Below are positions 23,920-31,561 of a stretch of DNA of 64,000 nt, piece after piece. The DNA is taken from contig NZ_VZRB01000021.1 in the NCBI RefSeq assembly GCF_008806595.1, positions 62,001-126,000 of the forward strand. The letters run 5' to 3'. Numbering within the stretch: position 1 is the first letter of the stretch; every line of letters begins with the position of its first letter. Below the pieces are notes generated by a model. That model was not told where the DNA came from and searched no databases. It saw only the letters and a program-made list of their open reading frames with translations. Source of the DNA: Streptomyces luteolifulvus. GTDB taxonomy: Bacteria > Actinomycetota > Actinomycetes > Streptomycetales > Streptomycetaceae. Both the position numbers and the translations under genes were made by a program.

Positions 23920-24369
23920 ATGACCACACAGGCACGCAGGCAGAAGGGCGCGACCTCGGTGGAGCATCGCTTCCACAACGCGCAGGGCGCGGAGGTCAAG
24001 ACGCGCGACGAGGCGTTCGCCGCGCAGCGCGAGGTGTCCGCGGAGGCGGTCTCCGCGTCCGCGAAGCTGGAGCTGCACAACGGCGCGGTCACCTTCGCCA
24101 TCGAGGTGAAGTACAACCCCAACACCTACCCGTACGTGGTGCTCGGCGGCCGGATCACCTCGGGCATCTGCGGCGCCCCGTGGGACATCACGGGCGGCCA
24201 CCTGGGTGAGACGATCCGCCTCGACGCCAAGAACCCGGCCGGGCCCGGCACGTGTGCCGGCACGATCACGGTCGTCGGCGAGTACCAGAACCCGCCGGCC
24301 TACCGGGGCACGTACGGCTTCAACGGGGCGACGTCGTCGTTCAAGCACACGACGGTGTACCACTGCTGA
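23920..24369 (+). CDS. Conserved hypothetical protein following the peptidase
   Basis: A 149-residue protein that I do not recognise. The N-terminus is basic and charged. The C-terminal two thirds are rich in Gly, Thr and aromatic residues and predicted mainly beta. There are three cysteines, in SGICGAPWD, GTCAGTITV and the last residue (VYHC). It has no signal peptide or membrane helix. It follows the peptidase by 30 bases with GGAGGA before the ATG, so it is probably co-transcribed and may be a substrate or partner (inference only). Confidence 0.6.
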   Translation: MTTQARRQKGATSVEHRFHNAQGAEVKTRDEAFAAQREVSAEAVSASAKLELHNGAVTFAIEVKYNPNTYPYVVLGGRITSGICGAPWDITGGHLGETIRLDAKNPAGPGTCAGTITVVGEYQNPPAYRGTYGFNGATSSFKHTTVYHC

Positions 24370-24378
24370 AGGCCGGCC

Positions 24379-24416
24379 GGCCGCGACTCACGCGCAGCGT
24401 GCCGTGGGTCGCGGCC
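24379..24416. terminator. Bidirectional terminator hairpin
   Basis: GGCCGCGACTCACG (24379-24392) pairs with CGTGGGTCGCGGCC (24403-24416), one T-G wobble, between converging genes. Confidence 0.75.
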
Positions 24417-24420
24417 GCTC

Positions 24421-25857
24421 TCAACTCCCGTGCTGCGACCGCGCCTTGAACGCGGCCTTCCGCGCTTCCTTCGCGATCTTCTTGTCCGGGTGCAGCCGCC
24501 CCATCGCCTCCAGCACATCGGCCGTGGCCGGGTGGCCCACCCGCCATGCCGCCTCGAAGAATCCGCCGTGCTGCCGCGCCAGTCCCTCCACCAGCGCCCG
24601 CAGTTCGTGCGAGTTCCCTTCGGCCGCCAGCTGCGCGGCAACCGTGTCGATGGTCAGCCAGAACACCATCTCCTCGGACGGCGCCGGTACGTCCGCGGCG
24701 CCCCGCTCGCTCAGCCAGACCCGCGCGAGCCCGCCCAGCTCGGCGTCGTCGAGCACCTCCCGCAGCGCGGGCTCGGCCTCGGCGCCCACCAGGGACAGCG
24801 CCTGCTGGCAGTGCAGCCGCCGAAGCGGCGCGCCTGCGTCCGAGCCGCGCGCGGCCGCCAGCAACTCCCGTGCCGCAGCCAGCGGTTCGCGGCGTCCGAG
24901 CCACTGCTCGGTCTCGGCCTGAGCCGCCCTCGGCGGGAACTGGGCCGTGCCGTCGAGCAGCGCGTCGGCGCCCTTGTCGGAGAGCTCGCCGACGGCGGGC
25001 ACGCCGAAGCCGGCCTCCAGCAGCCGGGCCCGCAGCCCGTACTGCCCGAGGGGGGTCAGCCGCACCATGCCGTAGCGGGAGACGTCAGCTTCGTCGACCG
25101 TCGCCGCGGGCTCTTCCTCGGGACTGTCGATGTCCGCCATCAGTGCCTCGTCGACCGGCTGGTACTCGACGAGCCCGACCGGTTCCAGCAGCCGGAACTG
25201 GTCGTCGAGGCGCATCATCGCGTCGGACACCTGCTCCAGCACGTCGTTGGTGGGCTCTCCCATGTCGCCGGGCACGATCATGGAGGCGGCGAGCGCGGGC
25301 AGCGGCACGGGTGCGTCGCCCGGGCCGTCCTCACTGGCCGTGAGCAGGTAGAGATTGCCGAGCACCCCGTCGAGGAACTCGGCCTCCGCGTCCGGGTCCC
25401 AGTCCAGTGAGGAGAAGTCGATCTCGTCGCCCGCGCCGACGGCGTCGACCAGGTCGTCGAGGTCGGGCACGCTCGCGTCGGCGAGGACCGCCTCCAGCGC
25501 GGCCAGCCACACGCCGAGCACGTCCTGCGGCGCACCGCCGGTGAGCAGCGCCAGCTCCTCACCGGCCGTCACGGTGCCCGCCTCCTCGTCGACGACCTCG
25601 ACGAGTCCGGCGTCGACGGCGACACGCCAGGCCTCACCGGCGAGGGCCGCCGCGTCGTCCCCGGTCAGCCCGAGGGTCTCGGCGGCGGCGGGCAACTGCT
25701 CGTCGACGAGCCCGCCTCCGGTGTCCACCCGGGTGTCCGGGCCGGCCCAGCGGGCCAGCCGGGCGGCGCGGGAGAGCAGCGGGGTGGTCAGCGCGTCCCG
25801 CGCCAGCTCCGCTTCGGGGCGCAGTCGCACCGGCGGCAAGGGGGAGCTGTCTGACAT
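24421..25857 (-). CDS. Conserved actinobacterial hypothetical protein
   Basis: A 478-residue, acidic, alanine- and leucine-rich soluble protein without a motif I can name. Predicted helices dominate. The C-terminal part (about residues 310-470) has HEAT-like helical pairs (PLRRLHCQQALSLVGAEAEP, FEAAWRVGHPATADVLEAMG). A winged-helix-like stretch, VRLTPLGQYGLRARLLEAG, occurs near residue 275. Proteins of this kind are widespread in Streptomyces but unassigned. It is transcribed alone, convergent with the peptidase cluster. Confidence 0.65.
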   Translation of the reverse strand: MSDSSPLPPVRLRPEAELARDALTTPLLSRAARLARWAGPDTRVDTGGGLVDEQLPAAAETLGLTGDDAAALAGEAWRVAVDAGLVEVVDEEAGTVTAGEELALLTGGAPQDVLGVWLAALEAVLADASVPDLDDLVDAVGAGDEIDFSSLDWDPDAEAEFLDGVLGNLYLLTASEDGPGDAPVPLPALAASMIVPGDMGEPTNDVLEQVSDAMMRLDDQFRLLEPVGLVEYQPVDEALMADIDSPEEEPAATVDEADVSRYGMVRLTPLGQYGLRARLLEAGFGVPAVGELSDKGADALLDGTAQFPPRAAQAETEQWLGRREPLAAARELLAAARGSDAGAPLRRLHCQQALSLVGAEAEPALREVLDDAELGGLARVWLSERGAADVPAPSEEMVFWLTIDTVAAQLAAEGNSHELRALVEGLARQHGGFFEAAWRVGHPATADVLEAMGRLHPDKKIAKEARKAAFKARSQHGS

Positions 25858-26161
25858 CGGGTGTTTCTCCTAGGCGCCTTGGTACGGGAAGCCGCCCTAC
25901 GGCTCGCATACGGCTCAATCGCTCAGCCTAGACGGATTTCCACCCATGCCGCCCGGTTCATCTCCCCGTCGGGTGCTGTACATGGCCGAAACCTTGACAA
26001 CTGGCCTGACCAGGCAGGAGATTGACGCGCGTAGAAATCCGGCGGACATCTGTTCACTGTATTTTCTACGCGCGTTGCCGCCGCCCCACCGGCCGCGGCT
26101 CCCACCGTTCCACCCACCACATTCGTCCCGGCGCCCAACGTATGTCCCCGGAGGGATCCCG
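25858..26161. other. Divergent intergenic region upstream of secreted nuclease
   Basis: 304 bases. It holds the long inverted repeat at 26025-26075, a single GTTCAC at 26052-26057 and the Shine-Dalgarno GGAGG at 26150-26154. No coding sequence starts here; an in-frame extension of the nuclease frame upstream lacks a signal peptide and RBS. Confidence 0.55.
26025..26075. promoter_or_regulatory. Perfect 13-bp inverted repeat upstream of nuclease
   Basis: ACGCGCGTAGAAA (26025-26037) and TTTCTACGCGCGT (26063-26075), separated by 25 bases. The left arm lies within the 14-mer TGACGCGCGTAGAA shared with the secreted acid phosphatase gene. It is a candidate operator for a common regulator. Confidence 0.6.
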
Positions 26162-27988
26162 TTGCCGAGCAAGTCTTCCGCGCGTCTCGCCGCGCTCACC
26201 GTCGCCGCCGTCTGTTCCGCGGCGTCCCTAGTCGTCCTCACCTCGCCCGCGCACGCGGACTCCGTGCGTATCCATGACGTCCAGGGCAGCACCCGGATAT
26301 CCCCCTACGCCGGCCAGAAGGTCACGGACGTGGCGGGAATTGTCACCGGCGTGCGCACCTACGGTTCGTCCAAGGGCTTCTGGATCCAGGATCCGACCCC
26401 GGACGACAACCCGGCCACCAGCGAGGGCGTCTTCGTCTTCACCGGCTCCGCTCCGAAGGTCGCGGTCGGCGACTCGGTCCTCGTCGCCGGCACGGTCTCG
26501 GAGTACGTGCCGGGCGGCACTTCGTCCGGAAACCAGTCCCTGACCGAGATCACCAAGCCGGTGATCACCGTCGTGTCGAGCGGCAACGCCGTCCCGGCCG
26601 CCACGGTCGTCGACGCGAAGTCGGTCCCGGCCGCCTACGCCCCGGCCGGCGACACCGCCGCGGGCAACTCGATCAACGGCCTGTCCCTGGAGCCGGCGAC
26701 GTACGCCCTGGACCGCTACGAGTCCCTGGAGGGCATGAACGTCCAGGTCGCCGACGCCCGTGTGGTCGGCGCGAGCGACCCGTACACCGAGCTGTGGGTC
26801 ACGGTGAAGCCGCGGGAGCACGCCAACCGCCGCGGCGGCACGGTCTACGGCTCCTACGAGTCCCAGAACACCGGCCGGCTGCAGATCCAGTCGCTGGGCT
26901 CGACCACCGACTTCCCGAAGGCGAACGTCGGCGACACCCTCACGGGCACGACCGCCGGCCCGCTGGACTTCAACCAGTTCGGCGGCTACACCCTGGTCGC
27001 CAACCGGATCGGCACGCTGAAGAGCGCCGGGCTGGAGCGCGAGAGCACGCAGAAGCAGCACCGCGGCGAGCTCGCGGTCGCGACGTACAACGTCGAGAAC
27101 CTCGACCCGTCCGACGCCACGTTCGAGGAGCACGCCTCCGCGATCGTGAACAACCTGAAGTCGCCCGACATCGTGTCCCTGGAGGAGATCCAGGACAACA
27201 ACGGCGCGACGAACGACGGCACGGTCGCCGCCGACCAGACGATGAAGAAGCTGACCGACGCGATCGTCGCGGCGGGCGGCCCGGCGTACGAGTGGCGGTC
27301 GATCGACCCGGTCAACAACTCGGACGGCGGTGAGCCGGGCGGCAACATCCGCCAGGTGTTCCTGTTCAACCCGGAGCGGGTCTCCTTCACGGACCGCGCG
27401 GGCGGCGACGCCACCACCGCCACGGGTGTCACCAAGGTCAACGGCAAGGCGCAGCTGACGGCCTCCCCCGGCCGTATCGACCCCGCGAACGAGGCCTGGA
27501 GGAGCAGCCGCAAGCCGCTGGCCGGTGAGTTCGTCTTCCGCGGCCGCACGGTCTTCGTGATCGCCAACCACTTCAACTCCAAGGGCGGAGACCAGGGTCT
27601 GACCTCGCAGTACCAGCCGCCGGCGCGCGGCTCGGAGGCCCAGCGCCACCTCCAGGCGACGGCGGTGAACACCTTCGTCAAGGAGATCCTCGGCGCCCAG
27701 AAGACCGCGGATGTCATCGCGCTCGGCGACATCAACGACTTCGAGTTCTCCGAGACCACCAAGATCCTGGAGGGTGACGGCGCGCTCTGGTCGGCGATCA
27801 AGTCGCTGCCGAGGAGCGAGCGTTACACCTACGACTACCAGGGCAACAGCCAGGTCCTGGACCAGATCCTGGTCAGCCCGTCGATCCGGCGCGGCTGCGA
27901 CTTCGAGTACGACAGCGTGCACATCAACTCGGAGTTCAACGATCAGATCAGCGACCACGACCCGCAGGTGCTGCGCTTCCACCCGTAG
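26162..27988 (+). CDS. Secreted endonuclease/exonuclease/phosphatase-family nuclease (ExeM/NucH-like)
   Basis: A 608-residue exported nuclease. Start TTG 26162 is 7 bases after GGAGG and begins a Sec signal peptide ending at AHA. The N-terminal part (about residues 35-300) has an OB-fold-like domain as in YhcR/ExeM (VTDVAGIVTGVRTYGSSKGF). The C-terminal EEP catalytic domain has VATYNVENL, DIVSLEEIQDNNG, IANHFNSKGGD, IALGDINDFEFS and SDHDPQV, the metal and catalytic residues of the DNase I-like fold. It is predicted to degrade extracellular DNA, supplying phosphate and nucleosides. Confidence 0.88.
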   Translation: MPSKSSARLAALTVAAVCSAASLVVLTSPAHADSVRIHDVQGSTRISPYAGQKVTDVAGIVTGVRTYGSSKGFWIQDPTPDDNPATSEGVFVFTGSAPKVAVGDSVLVAGTVSEYVPGGTSSGNQSLTEITKPVITVVSSGNAVPAATVVDAKSVPAAYAPAGDTAAGNSINGLSLEPATYALDRYESLEGMNVQVADARVVGASDPYTELWVTVKPREHANRRGGTVYGSYESQNTGRLQIQSLGSTTDFPKANVGDTLTGTTAGPLDFNQFGGYTLVANRIGTLKSAGLERESTQKQHRGELAVATYNVENLDPSDATFEEHASAIVNNLKSPDIVSLEEIQDNNGATNDGTVAADQTMKKLTDAIVAAGGPAYEWRSIDPVNNSDGGEPGGNIRQVFLFNPERVSFTDRAGGDATTATGVTKVNGKAQLTASPGRIDPANEAWRSSRKPLAGEFVFRGRTVFVIANHFNSKGGDQGLTSQYQPPARGSEAQRHLQATAVNTFVKEILGAQKTADVIALGDINDFEFSETTKILEGDGALWSAIKSLPRSERYTYDYQGNSQVLDQILVSPSIRRGCDFEYDSVHINSEFNDQISDHDPQVLRFHP

Positions 27989-27998
27989 CCGGTGCCGC

Positions 27999-28739
27999 TC
28001 AGGGCTGGCTGAACACTCCGTCCAGCCAGCCCTTCCAGGCGGCTTCGTTCGCCTCGGCGTCGGCGTCCGGGGCGAAGTCGTGGACGCTGATGCCGACCAT
28101 GTAGCCCCAGTGGTTACGGCCGAAGAAGCGGATGAGGGCATTGTCGGTGCGCAGCCCGATGAAGTACGGGTTGCGGAAATCGACCACGGCGTCCAGGAGC
28201 CCGCCCTCGGGCCCACGGGCCCGTACGCGCTCCCCCGCGGCGGTCTCGTCGGCGAGCCCCAGGGCCTTCGCGACGGCGGCCATGGCGTCCGGGGCCTTGG
28301 ACGCCTCGGGCCCGTCGAAGGTGGCGAAGGCGGCGGTGCGGCCGTCGAAGTGGGTCAGGTACTGGCGCAGGGTGTGCAGATAGAAGTCGGTGTGCTTGGC
28401 GGCGCCGTCGTACTGGTTTTCCCAGTCGTCGACGAAGATCCCGCTGTGCACGTACCGCACCCAGGCGCGCCGGCCCTCGTCGCGCGGCTCGACGGTGTAG
28501 TCGAGCTGGTTGACGGTCTGTTCGGAGATGCCCTCGACGTCCTCGACACGGTTGGTGTAGCGGTGCGGGGGATCCCAGGCGGTGACCGTGGACCCGAACG
28601 GGCCCTTGCCGCCCTCGCGGGGCTCCGGCGGCTCCATCGGCCACAACCAGCCGCCGGTCCCGGCGGTGAAGGCGTCCCACACCTGCTGCGGAGTGGCGTC
28701 GACTTCGAACTCGCGGGCGATCTCGAATTCCTTGGACAT
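27999..28739 (-). CDS. SRPBCC (AHSA1/START-like) domain protein
   Basis: A 246-residue cytoplasmic protein. The N-terminal segment EIAREFEVDATPQQVWDAFT and GGWLWPMEPPEP are typical of AHSA1-type SRPBCC lipid-pocket proteins. The domain spans about residues 1-150; the C-terminal 90 residues are less clear. It lies 16 bases downstream of an ArsR-type regulator on the same strand. ArsR-AHSA1 pairs are common in actinobacteria, and the SRPBCC member usually handles a small hydrophobic ligand, although for this one nothing is known. Confidence 0.85.
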   Translation of the reverse strand: MSKEFEIAREFEVDATPQQVWDAFTAGTGGWLWPMEPPEPREGGKGPFGSTVTAWDPPHRYTNRVEDVEGISEQTVNQLDYTVEPRDEGRRAWVRYVHSGIFVDDWENQYDGAAKHTDFYLHTLRQYLTHFDGRTAAFATFDGPEASKAPDAMAAVAKALGLADETAAGERVRARGPEGGLLDAVVDFRNPYFIGLRTDNALIRFFGRNHWGYMVGISVHDFAPDADAEANEAAWKGWLDGVFSQP

Positions 28740-28755
28740 GGTGGGCTCCTGAGTC

Positions 28756-29376
28756 CTACTGGTCCAGTTCGGGGGCCGGCCGGTCCTCGGCCGTGGGTTT
28801 GAGCGTGGGATGGACGGCGACGACGATGCGGTGGTCGCGGCCGCCCTCGGCGTCCGGGGCGTCGTACTTGCGGATCAGCGCGCCGACCCCCGCCGTCAGC
28901 TCCTGGATGAACGCGGCCCGGTCGGCGGCCGAGGCGAAGCGGACCTCACCGTCGAGCGCGTAGGTGGCGAGCCGCTTGCGGGCCTTCGTCGCGCCGGTGA
29001 TCAGCGAGCCGACGTCCCGTACGAGCCGGGCGCCGAGCGCGAGCAGCCAGCGCGCGGAGAGCTGGTCGCGGAAACGGTCCGGGTCCGGCTGCACGGAGGC
29101 GAGGGCGAGCGGCGAGATCACATACGACGCCGCGGTCGCGCGCATCAGCCGCTCGGTGACATTGCCCTTGCGGCGCTCACCGGCGAGCTCCACCAGGCCG
29201 TGCCGCTCCAGGGCCTTCAAGTGGTAGTTCACCTTCTGCCGGGGCAGCCCTACCTTGCCGGCCAGCATCGCGGCCGACGCGGGTCCGGCGGCCAGCTCGG
29301 CGAGCAGCCGCGCCCTGATGGGGTCCAGGGAGACGGCGGCGGCCTCGGGGTCCTCGATCACGCTCACGTCCAGCAT
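28756..29376 (-). CDS. ArsR-family winged-helix regulator
   Basis: A 206-residue regulator with an N-terminal winged helix (DPIRARLLAELAAGPASAAM, then VGLPRQKVNYHLKALERHGL) followed by about 110 residues of a helical C-terminal domain. It has no obvious metal-binding cysteine pair, so it is probably not a metal sensor. It is the first gene of an operon with the SRPBCC protein. An array of GTTTTCGGTGAG repeats begins 12 bases upstream of its ATG and is probably its own operator. Confidence 0.87.
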   Translation of the reverse strand: MLDVSVIEDPEAAAVSLDPIRARLLAELAAGPASAAMLAGKVGLPRQKVNYHLKALERHGLVELAGERRKGNVTERLMRATAASYVISPLALASVQPDPDRFRDQLSARWLLALGARLVRDVGSLITGATKARKRLATYALDGEVRFASAADRAAFIQELTAGVGALIRKYDAPDAEGGRDHRIVVAVHPTLKPTAEDRPAPELDQ

Positions 29377-29387
29377 GTGTCCACCCT

Positions 29388-29451
29388 CTCACCGAAAACT
29401 TTTTTTGTCCAGACGGATGAAGTTTTCGGTGAGTCGGGAGTTTCCGGTGAG
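29388..29451. promoter_or_regulatory. Operator array upstream of the ArsR gene
   Basis: A perfect 14-bp inverted repeat, CTCACCGAAAACTT (29388-29401) and AAGTTTTCGGTGAG (29420-29433), with an 18-base spacer. A third near-identical half site, AGTTTCCGGTGAG, lies at 29439-29451, 18 bp from the preceding one. It overlaps the region where the arsR promoter must lie. Confidence 0.7.
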
Positions 29452-29465
29452 CGGCGAGAGGAAAG

Positions 29466-29496
29466 GCCGCATCCCGCGCCCACCGCGGGATGCGGC
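29466..29496 (-). terminator. Terminator of the DUF3618 gene
   Basis: GCCGCATCCCGC (29466-29477) pairs perfectly with GCGGGATGCGGC (29485-29496), beginning 17 bases past the stop of the minus-strand gene. Confidence 0.7.
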
Positions 29497-29512
29497 TTGT
29501 GTGCCCGCCCGG

Positions 29513-30076
29513 TCACCTCCGGGGGTACCGCCACGCCACCACCACGGCCAGGGCCACCGCCGCACCGATCGCCAGCGCCGGCCCGGGATGCCGTACCGCC
29601 GCCATGACGAGGGGCCGGGCAGGCTGGGGCACGCCGTGTTCCACCCGGTGCTCCAGGTCGTGGCCCGCCCGCGCGGCCTTCTCGTGGACCGTGCGCCCGG
29701 TCCCGGTCGCCCTCTCCTGCGCCCTGTGCCCGGCCCGCATCGCCGTGTCGTGGACCTTGTGCCCGGCCTCCGTGGCCCGGTCGTGAACCTTGTGACCGGT
29801 CCGCGCGGCCCTGTCCTGCACCTTGTGCCCGGTCTCCGTCGCCCGCTCCTGGACCCTGTGTCCGGCCTGCGCGGCGGTGCTGCGCAACTGCACGGTCATC
29901 GCGCCCGCCCGGTCCCTGAGGTCGGCCGCCCGAGCCATCGCACGGCCCTTCACATCCACCTTGCCTGCCAACTCCTCCACGGTTTCGCCCAGTTCACTGC
30001 GGGTCTGCTCGATCTGCCGCCGCAGTTCCTCGGGCCCCTTCGCTCCCCTGCCCTGTGGTTCCGTCCCGTCCGTCAT
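29513..30076 (-). CDS. DUF3618 membrane-anchored protein with 11-residue repeats
   Basis: A 187-residue protein. Residues about 15-50 are the DUF3618 segment (PEELRRQIEQTRSELGETVE). Residues about 70-140 contain seven 11-residue units of the form A-x-x-x-GH-K/R-V-x-D/E-R (AGHRVQERATE, TGHKVQDRAAR, TGHKVHDRATE and so on), predicted to make a long amphipathic helix as in LEA-type proteins. A single membrane helix lies near residues 160-178. The start overlaps the stop of the holin-like gene by ATGA. The function is unknown; cell-envelope or stress association is an inference. Confidence 0.75.
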   Translation of the reverse strand: MTDGTEPQGRGAKGPEELRRQIEQTRSELGETVEELAGKVDVKGRAMARAADLRDRAGAMTVQLRSTAAQAGHRVQERATETGHKVQDRAARTGHKVHDRATEAGHKVHDTAMRAGHRAQERATGTGRTVHEKAARAGHDLEHRVEHGVPQPARPLVMAAVRHPGPALAIGAAVALAVVVAWRYPRR

Positions 30077-30492
30077 CGGTGCGCCCTTTCCCTGATCTCC
30101 TCTACATCGGCCCTGACGCTGCCGAGGGTCTCCTCGGGCGTGGGGGGAGCGGCGCGGCGCAGCTGCGCACGGCCCGTCGCGGCCAGCACGGCCGCGAGCA
30201 CGAACAGCACAGCCGTCACGATGAGCGCCGCGGCCCAGACGGGCAGCGTCAGCGAGAGCGCGGCGGTGGCCGTGCCGGCCAGGGCGAGCAGGCCGGCGTA
30301 GGCGAGCGCGCCCGCGGCGCCGAGCAGGCCGCCGCCGCGGCCCGCGCGCCGCCCCTTGAGAGCGAGCTCCTCCTTGGCGAGGGCCACCTCCTGCCGCACG
30401 AGGCGGGAGAGCTGTTCGCCGGCCTGTCCGACGAGCTCGCCCACGGAGTGGTGCTCGTCGTGCACCGCCTTGGGTGTCATGGTCCCGGTCAC
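30073..30492 (-). CDS. Phage-holin-superfamily (Holin_3_6, YqjE-like) membrane protein
   Basis: A 139-residue protein. An N-terminal amphipathic helix (SVGELVGQAGEQLSRLVRQE) is followed by two membrane helices (about residues 60-80 and 88-110), the layout of the actinobacterial Holin_3_6/YqjE group. Despite the name these are not linked to phage lysis and usually pair with DUF3618 proteins, as here. GTG 30492 has GAGGAGG upstream and was preferred to the internal ATG 30480. Confidence 0.78.
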   Translation of the reverse strand: MTGTMTPKAVHDEHHSVGELVGQAGEQLSRLVRQEVALAKEELALKGRRAGRGGGLLGAAGALAYAGLLALAGTATAALSLTLPVWAAALIVTAVLFVLAAVLAATGRAQLRRAAPPTPEETLGSVRADVEEIRERAHR

Positions 30493-30544
30493 GGTGTCCG
30501 CCTCCTCTCGGTTCGGACCATCCGGGTACCCGGACCGGCCTTCG

Positions 30545-31237
30545 TTACCCGTGCCCGCCCGGGTCGTGGCCGCGCTCGCCGAACCGGGCCAGCTGGGTCT
30601 GGAACCAGTCGAGCCGGGCCTGCAACAGGGCCGCCTCCGCGACGAGTTCGGGCACCCCGAAACCCTCGGGCGGACCGGGAGAGTCCCCCCGCTCCGGCGT
30701 CCCGCGCCCGGCCTCCACCCGCAGGCCGTGCCCGGCCAGCCGGGCGAAGGCGGTGAGCGACACGGACGTACGCCGGCGGACACAGCCCGCGCAGGACGGG
30801 GCCAGCGCGCGCCAGCCGGGTCTGCCCCAGCCGGCGTCGGCGAGCGCCACGGCGACCGCACCGCAGGCGCACGGTCCGACGGTCGCGGTCCGTACCCGCT
30901 GACGGGCGTGACGGAAGCCGCGTTCGAAGCGGATGTACCGGCCGAGCACCGAGACTTCGAGCAGCACGGCCGCCCGGTGCTCCGCAGTGCACAGCAGCGC
31001 CTCGGCCGTCGTACGGTCGTGGACGCAGTGGAAGCCGCAGTCGCAGCGGCGGTGCGGTGGACGATGCCGCAGGCCGTAGACGCAGGACGCGTCGGCCACG
31101 ACGCCGTACGGCAGCGCGCCGCCGAGCGACACACCGGTGAACCCGGCCCGGGTGCCGTCCTGGGACAGCACCGGGTGGGCGATCTTGTATCCGGTCGGCG
31201 GCTCCGTCGGGCGTTCCTCGGGGAGCCGCAGTCTCAT
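30545..31237 (-). CDS. Cysteine-containing conserved Streptomyces protein
   Basis: A 230-residue protein that I do not recognise. It has paired cysteines (CDCGFHC, CACG, CAGC) that could form one or two zinc or disulfide sites. Segments KIAHPVLSQDGTRAGFTGVS and GLRHRPPHRRCDCGFHC suggest a compact domain in the first half, and the C-terminal region (about 185-225) is a probable helix. No signal or membrane segment is seen. Its ATG overlaps the stop of the 44-codon gene, so the two are translationally coupled. Confidence 0.65.
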   Translation of the reverse strand: MRLRLPEERPTEPPTGYKIAHPVLSQDGTRAGFTGVSLGGALPYGVVADASCVYGLRHRPPHRRCDCGFHCVHDRTTAEALLCTAEHRAAVLLEVSVLGRYIRFERGFRHARQRVRTATVGPCACGAVAVALADAGWGRPGWRALAPSCAGCVRRRTSVSLTAFARLAGHGLRVEAGRGTPERGDSPGPPEGFGVPELVAEAALLQARLDWFQTQLARFGERGHDPGGHG

Positions 31238-31368
31238 CGGGCGGCCGGGACCTCTTCGGGCGCGGGCGCGGGCGGCTCATGGATCTCTTCGGGGACCGGG
31301 AGTTCTTCCTCGTGGATCTGCGGCCGCTCCTCCGCGACTCCGGTGGCGAGTGCCTTGCCGAGCTTCAT
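31234..31368 (-). CDS. 44-residue acidic, proline-rich small protein
   Basis: A very short gene supported by its context. The ATG at 31368 has GGGAGG 4 bases upstream, and its stop overlaps the next start (ATGA, 31234-31237). The product, MKLGKALATGVAEERP followed by Glu/Pro-rich sequence ending in AAR, has a short basic N-terminus and an acidic disordered tail. It could be an accessory peptide or a translational coupler for the downstream cysteine protein. No known family was recognised. Confidence 0.6.
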   Translation of the reverse strand: MKLGKALATGVAEERPQIHEEELPVPEEIHEPPAPAPEEVPAAR

Positions 31369-31453
31369 GACGCCTCCCATGACCAGTGGTCGATGACCGT
31401 CCCGGCCATGGTGACCCATGAGGGGTCGAATTGGACATAGGGCCCTGGCCTCA

Positions 31454-31484
31454 CCCACCCCCAACCCCACCCCAGCCCCACCCC
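31454..31484 (-). other. G-quadruplex-capable tract
   Basis: The minus strand has consecutive G runs of 4, 4, 4, 4 and 5 with 1-2 base loops (31484-31458). It is about 90-115 bases upstream of the 44-residue gene and in the promoter region of that operon and of the divergent dapA-like gene. Confidence 0.6.
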
Positions 31485-31524
31485 ACACATCAGCATCCCT
31501 TATCAATATCTCGTAGAAGAATTA

Positions 31525-31538
31525 AGTGGAGCTTCACT
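31525..31538. promoter_or_regulatory. Palindrome AGTG-G-AGCT-T-CACT upstream of dapA paralogue
   Basis: A 14-bp inverted repeat with one mismatched pair, ending 23 bases before the ATG at 31562, in an AT-rich stretch. It is a candidate operator. Confidence 0.4.
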
Positions 31539-31561
31539 GTGGTCGCGCCGAGACTACTCCC

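Noticed and set aside
26001..26016. A DasR-type site (ACTGGCCTGACCAGG) upstream of the nuclease
   Set aside because: It resembles ACTGGTCTAGACCA only if one base is inserted, which breaks the symmetry needed for GntR binding.
26052..26057. GTTCAC as a PHO box at the nuclease gene
   Set aside because: Only one unit is present; the neighbouring 11-base windows do not match the GTTCACC repeat.
30073..30492. Holin gene as a sign of a prophage
   Set aside because: The protein belongs to the YqjE/Holin_3_6 type that pairs with DUF3618 proteins; there are no phage genes nearby.
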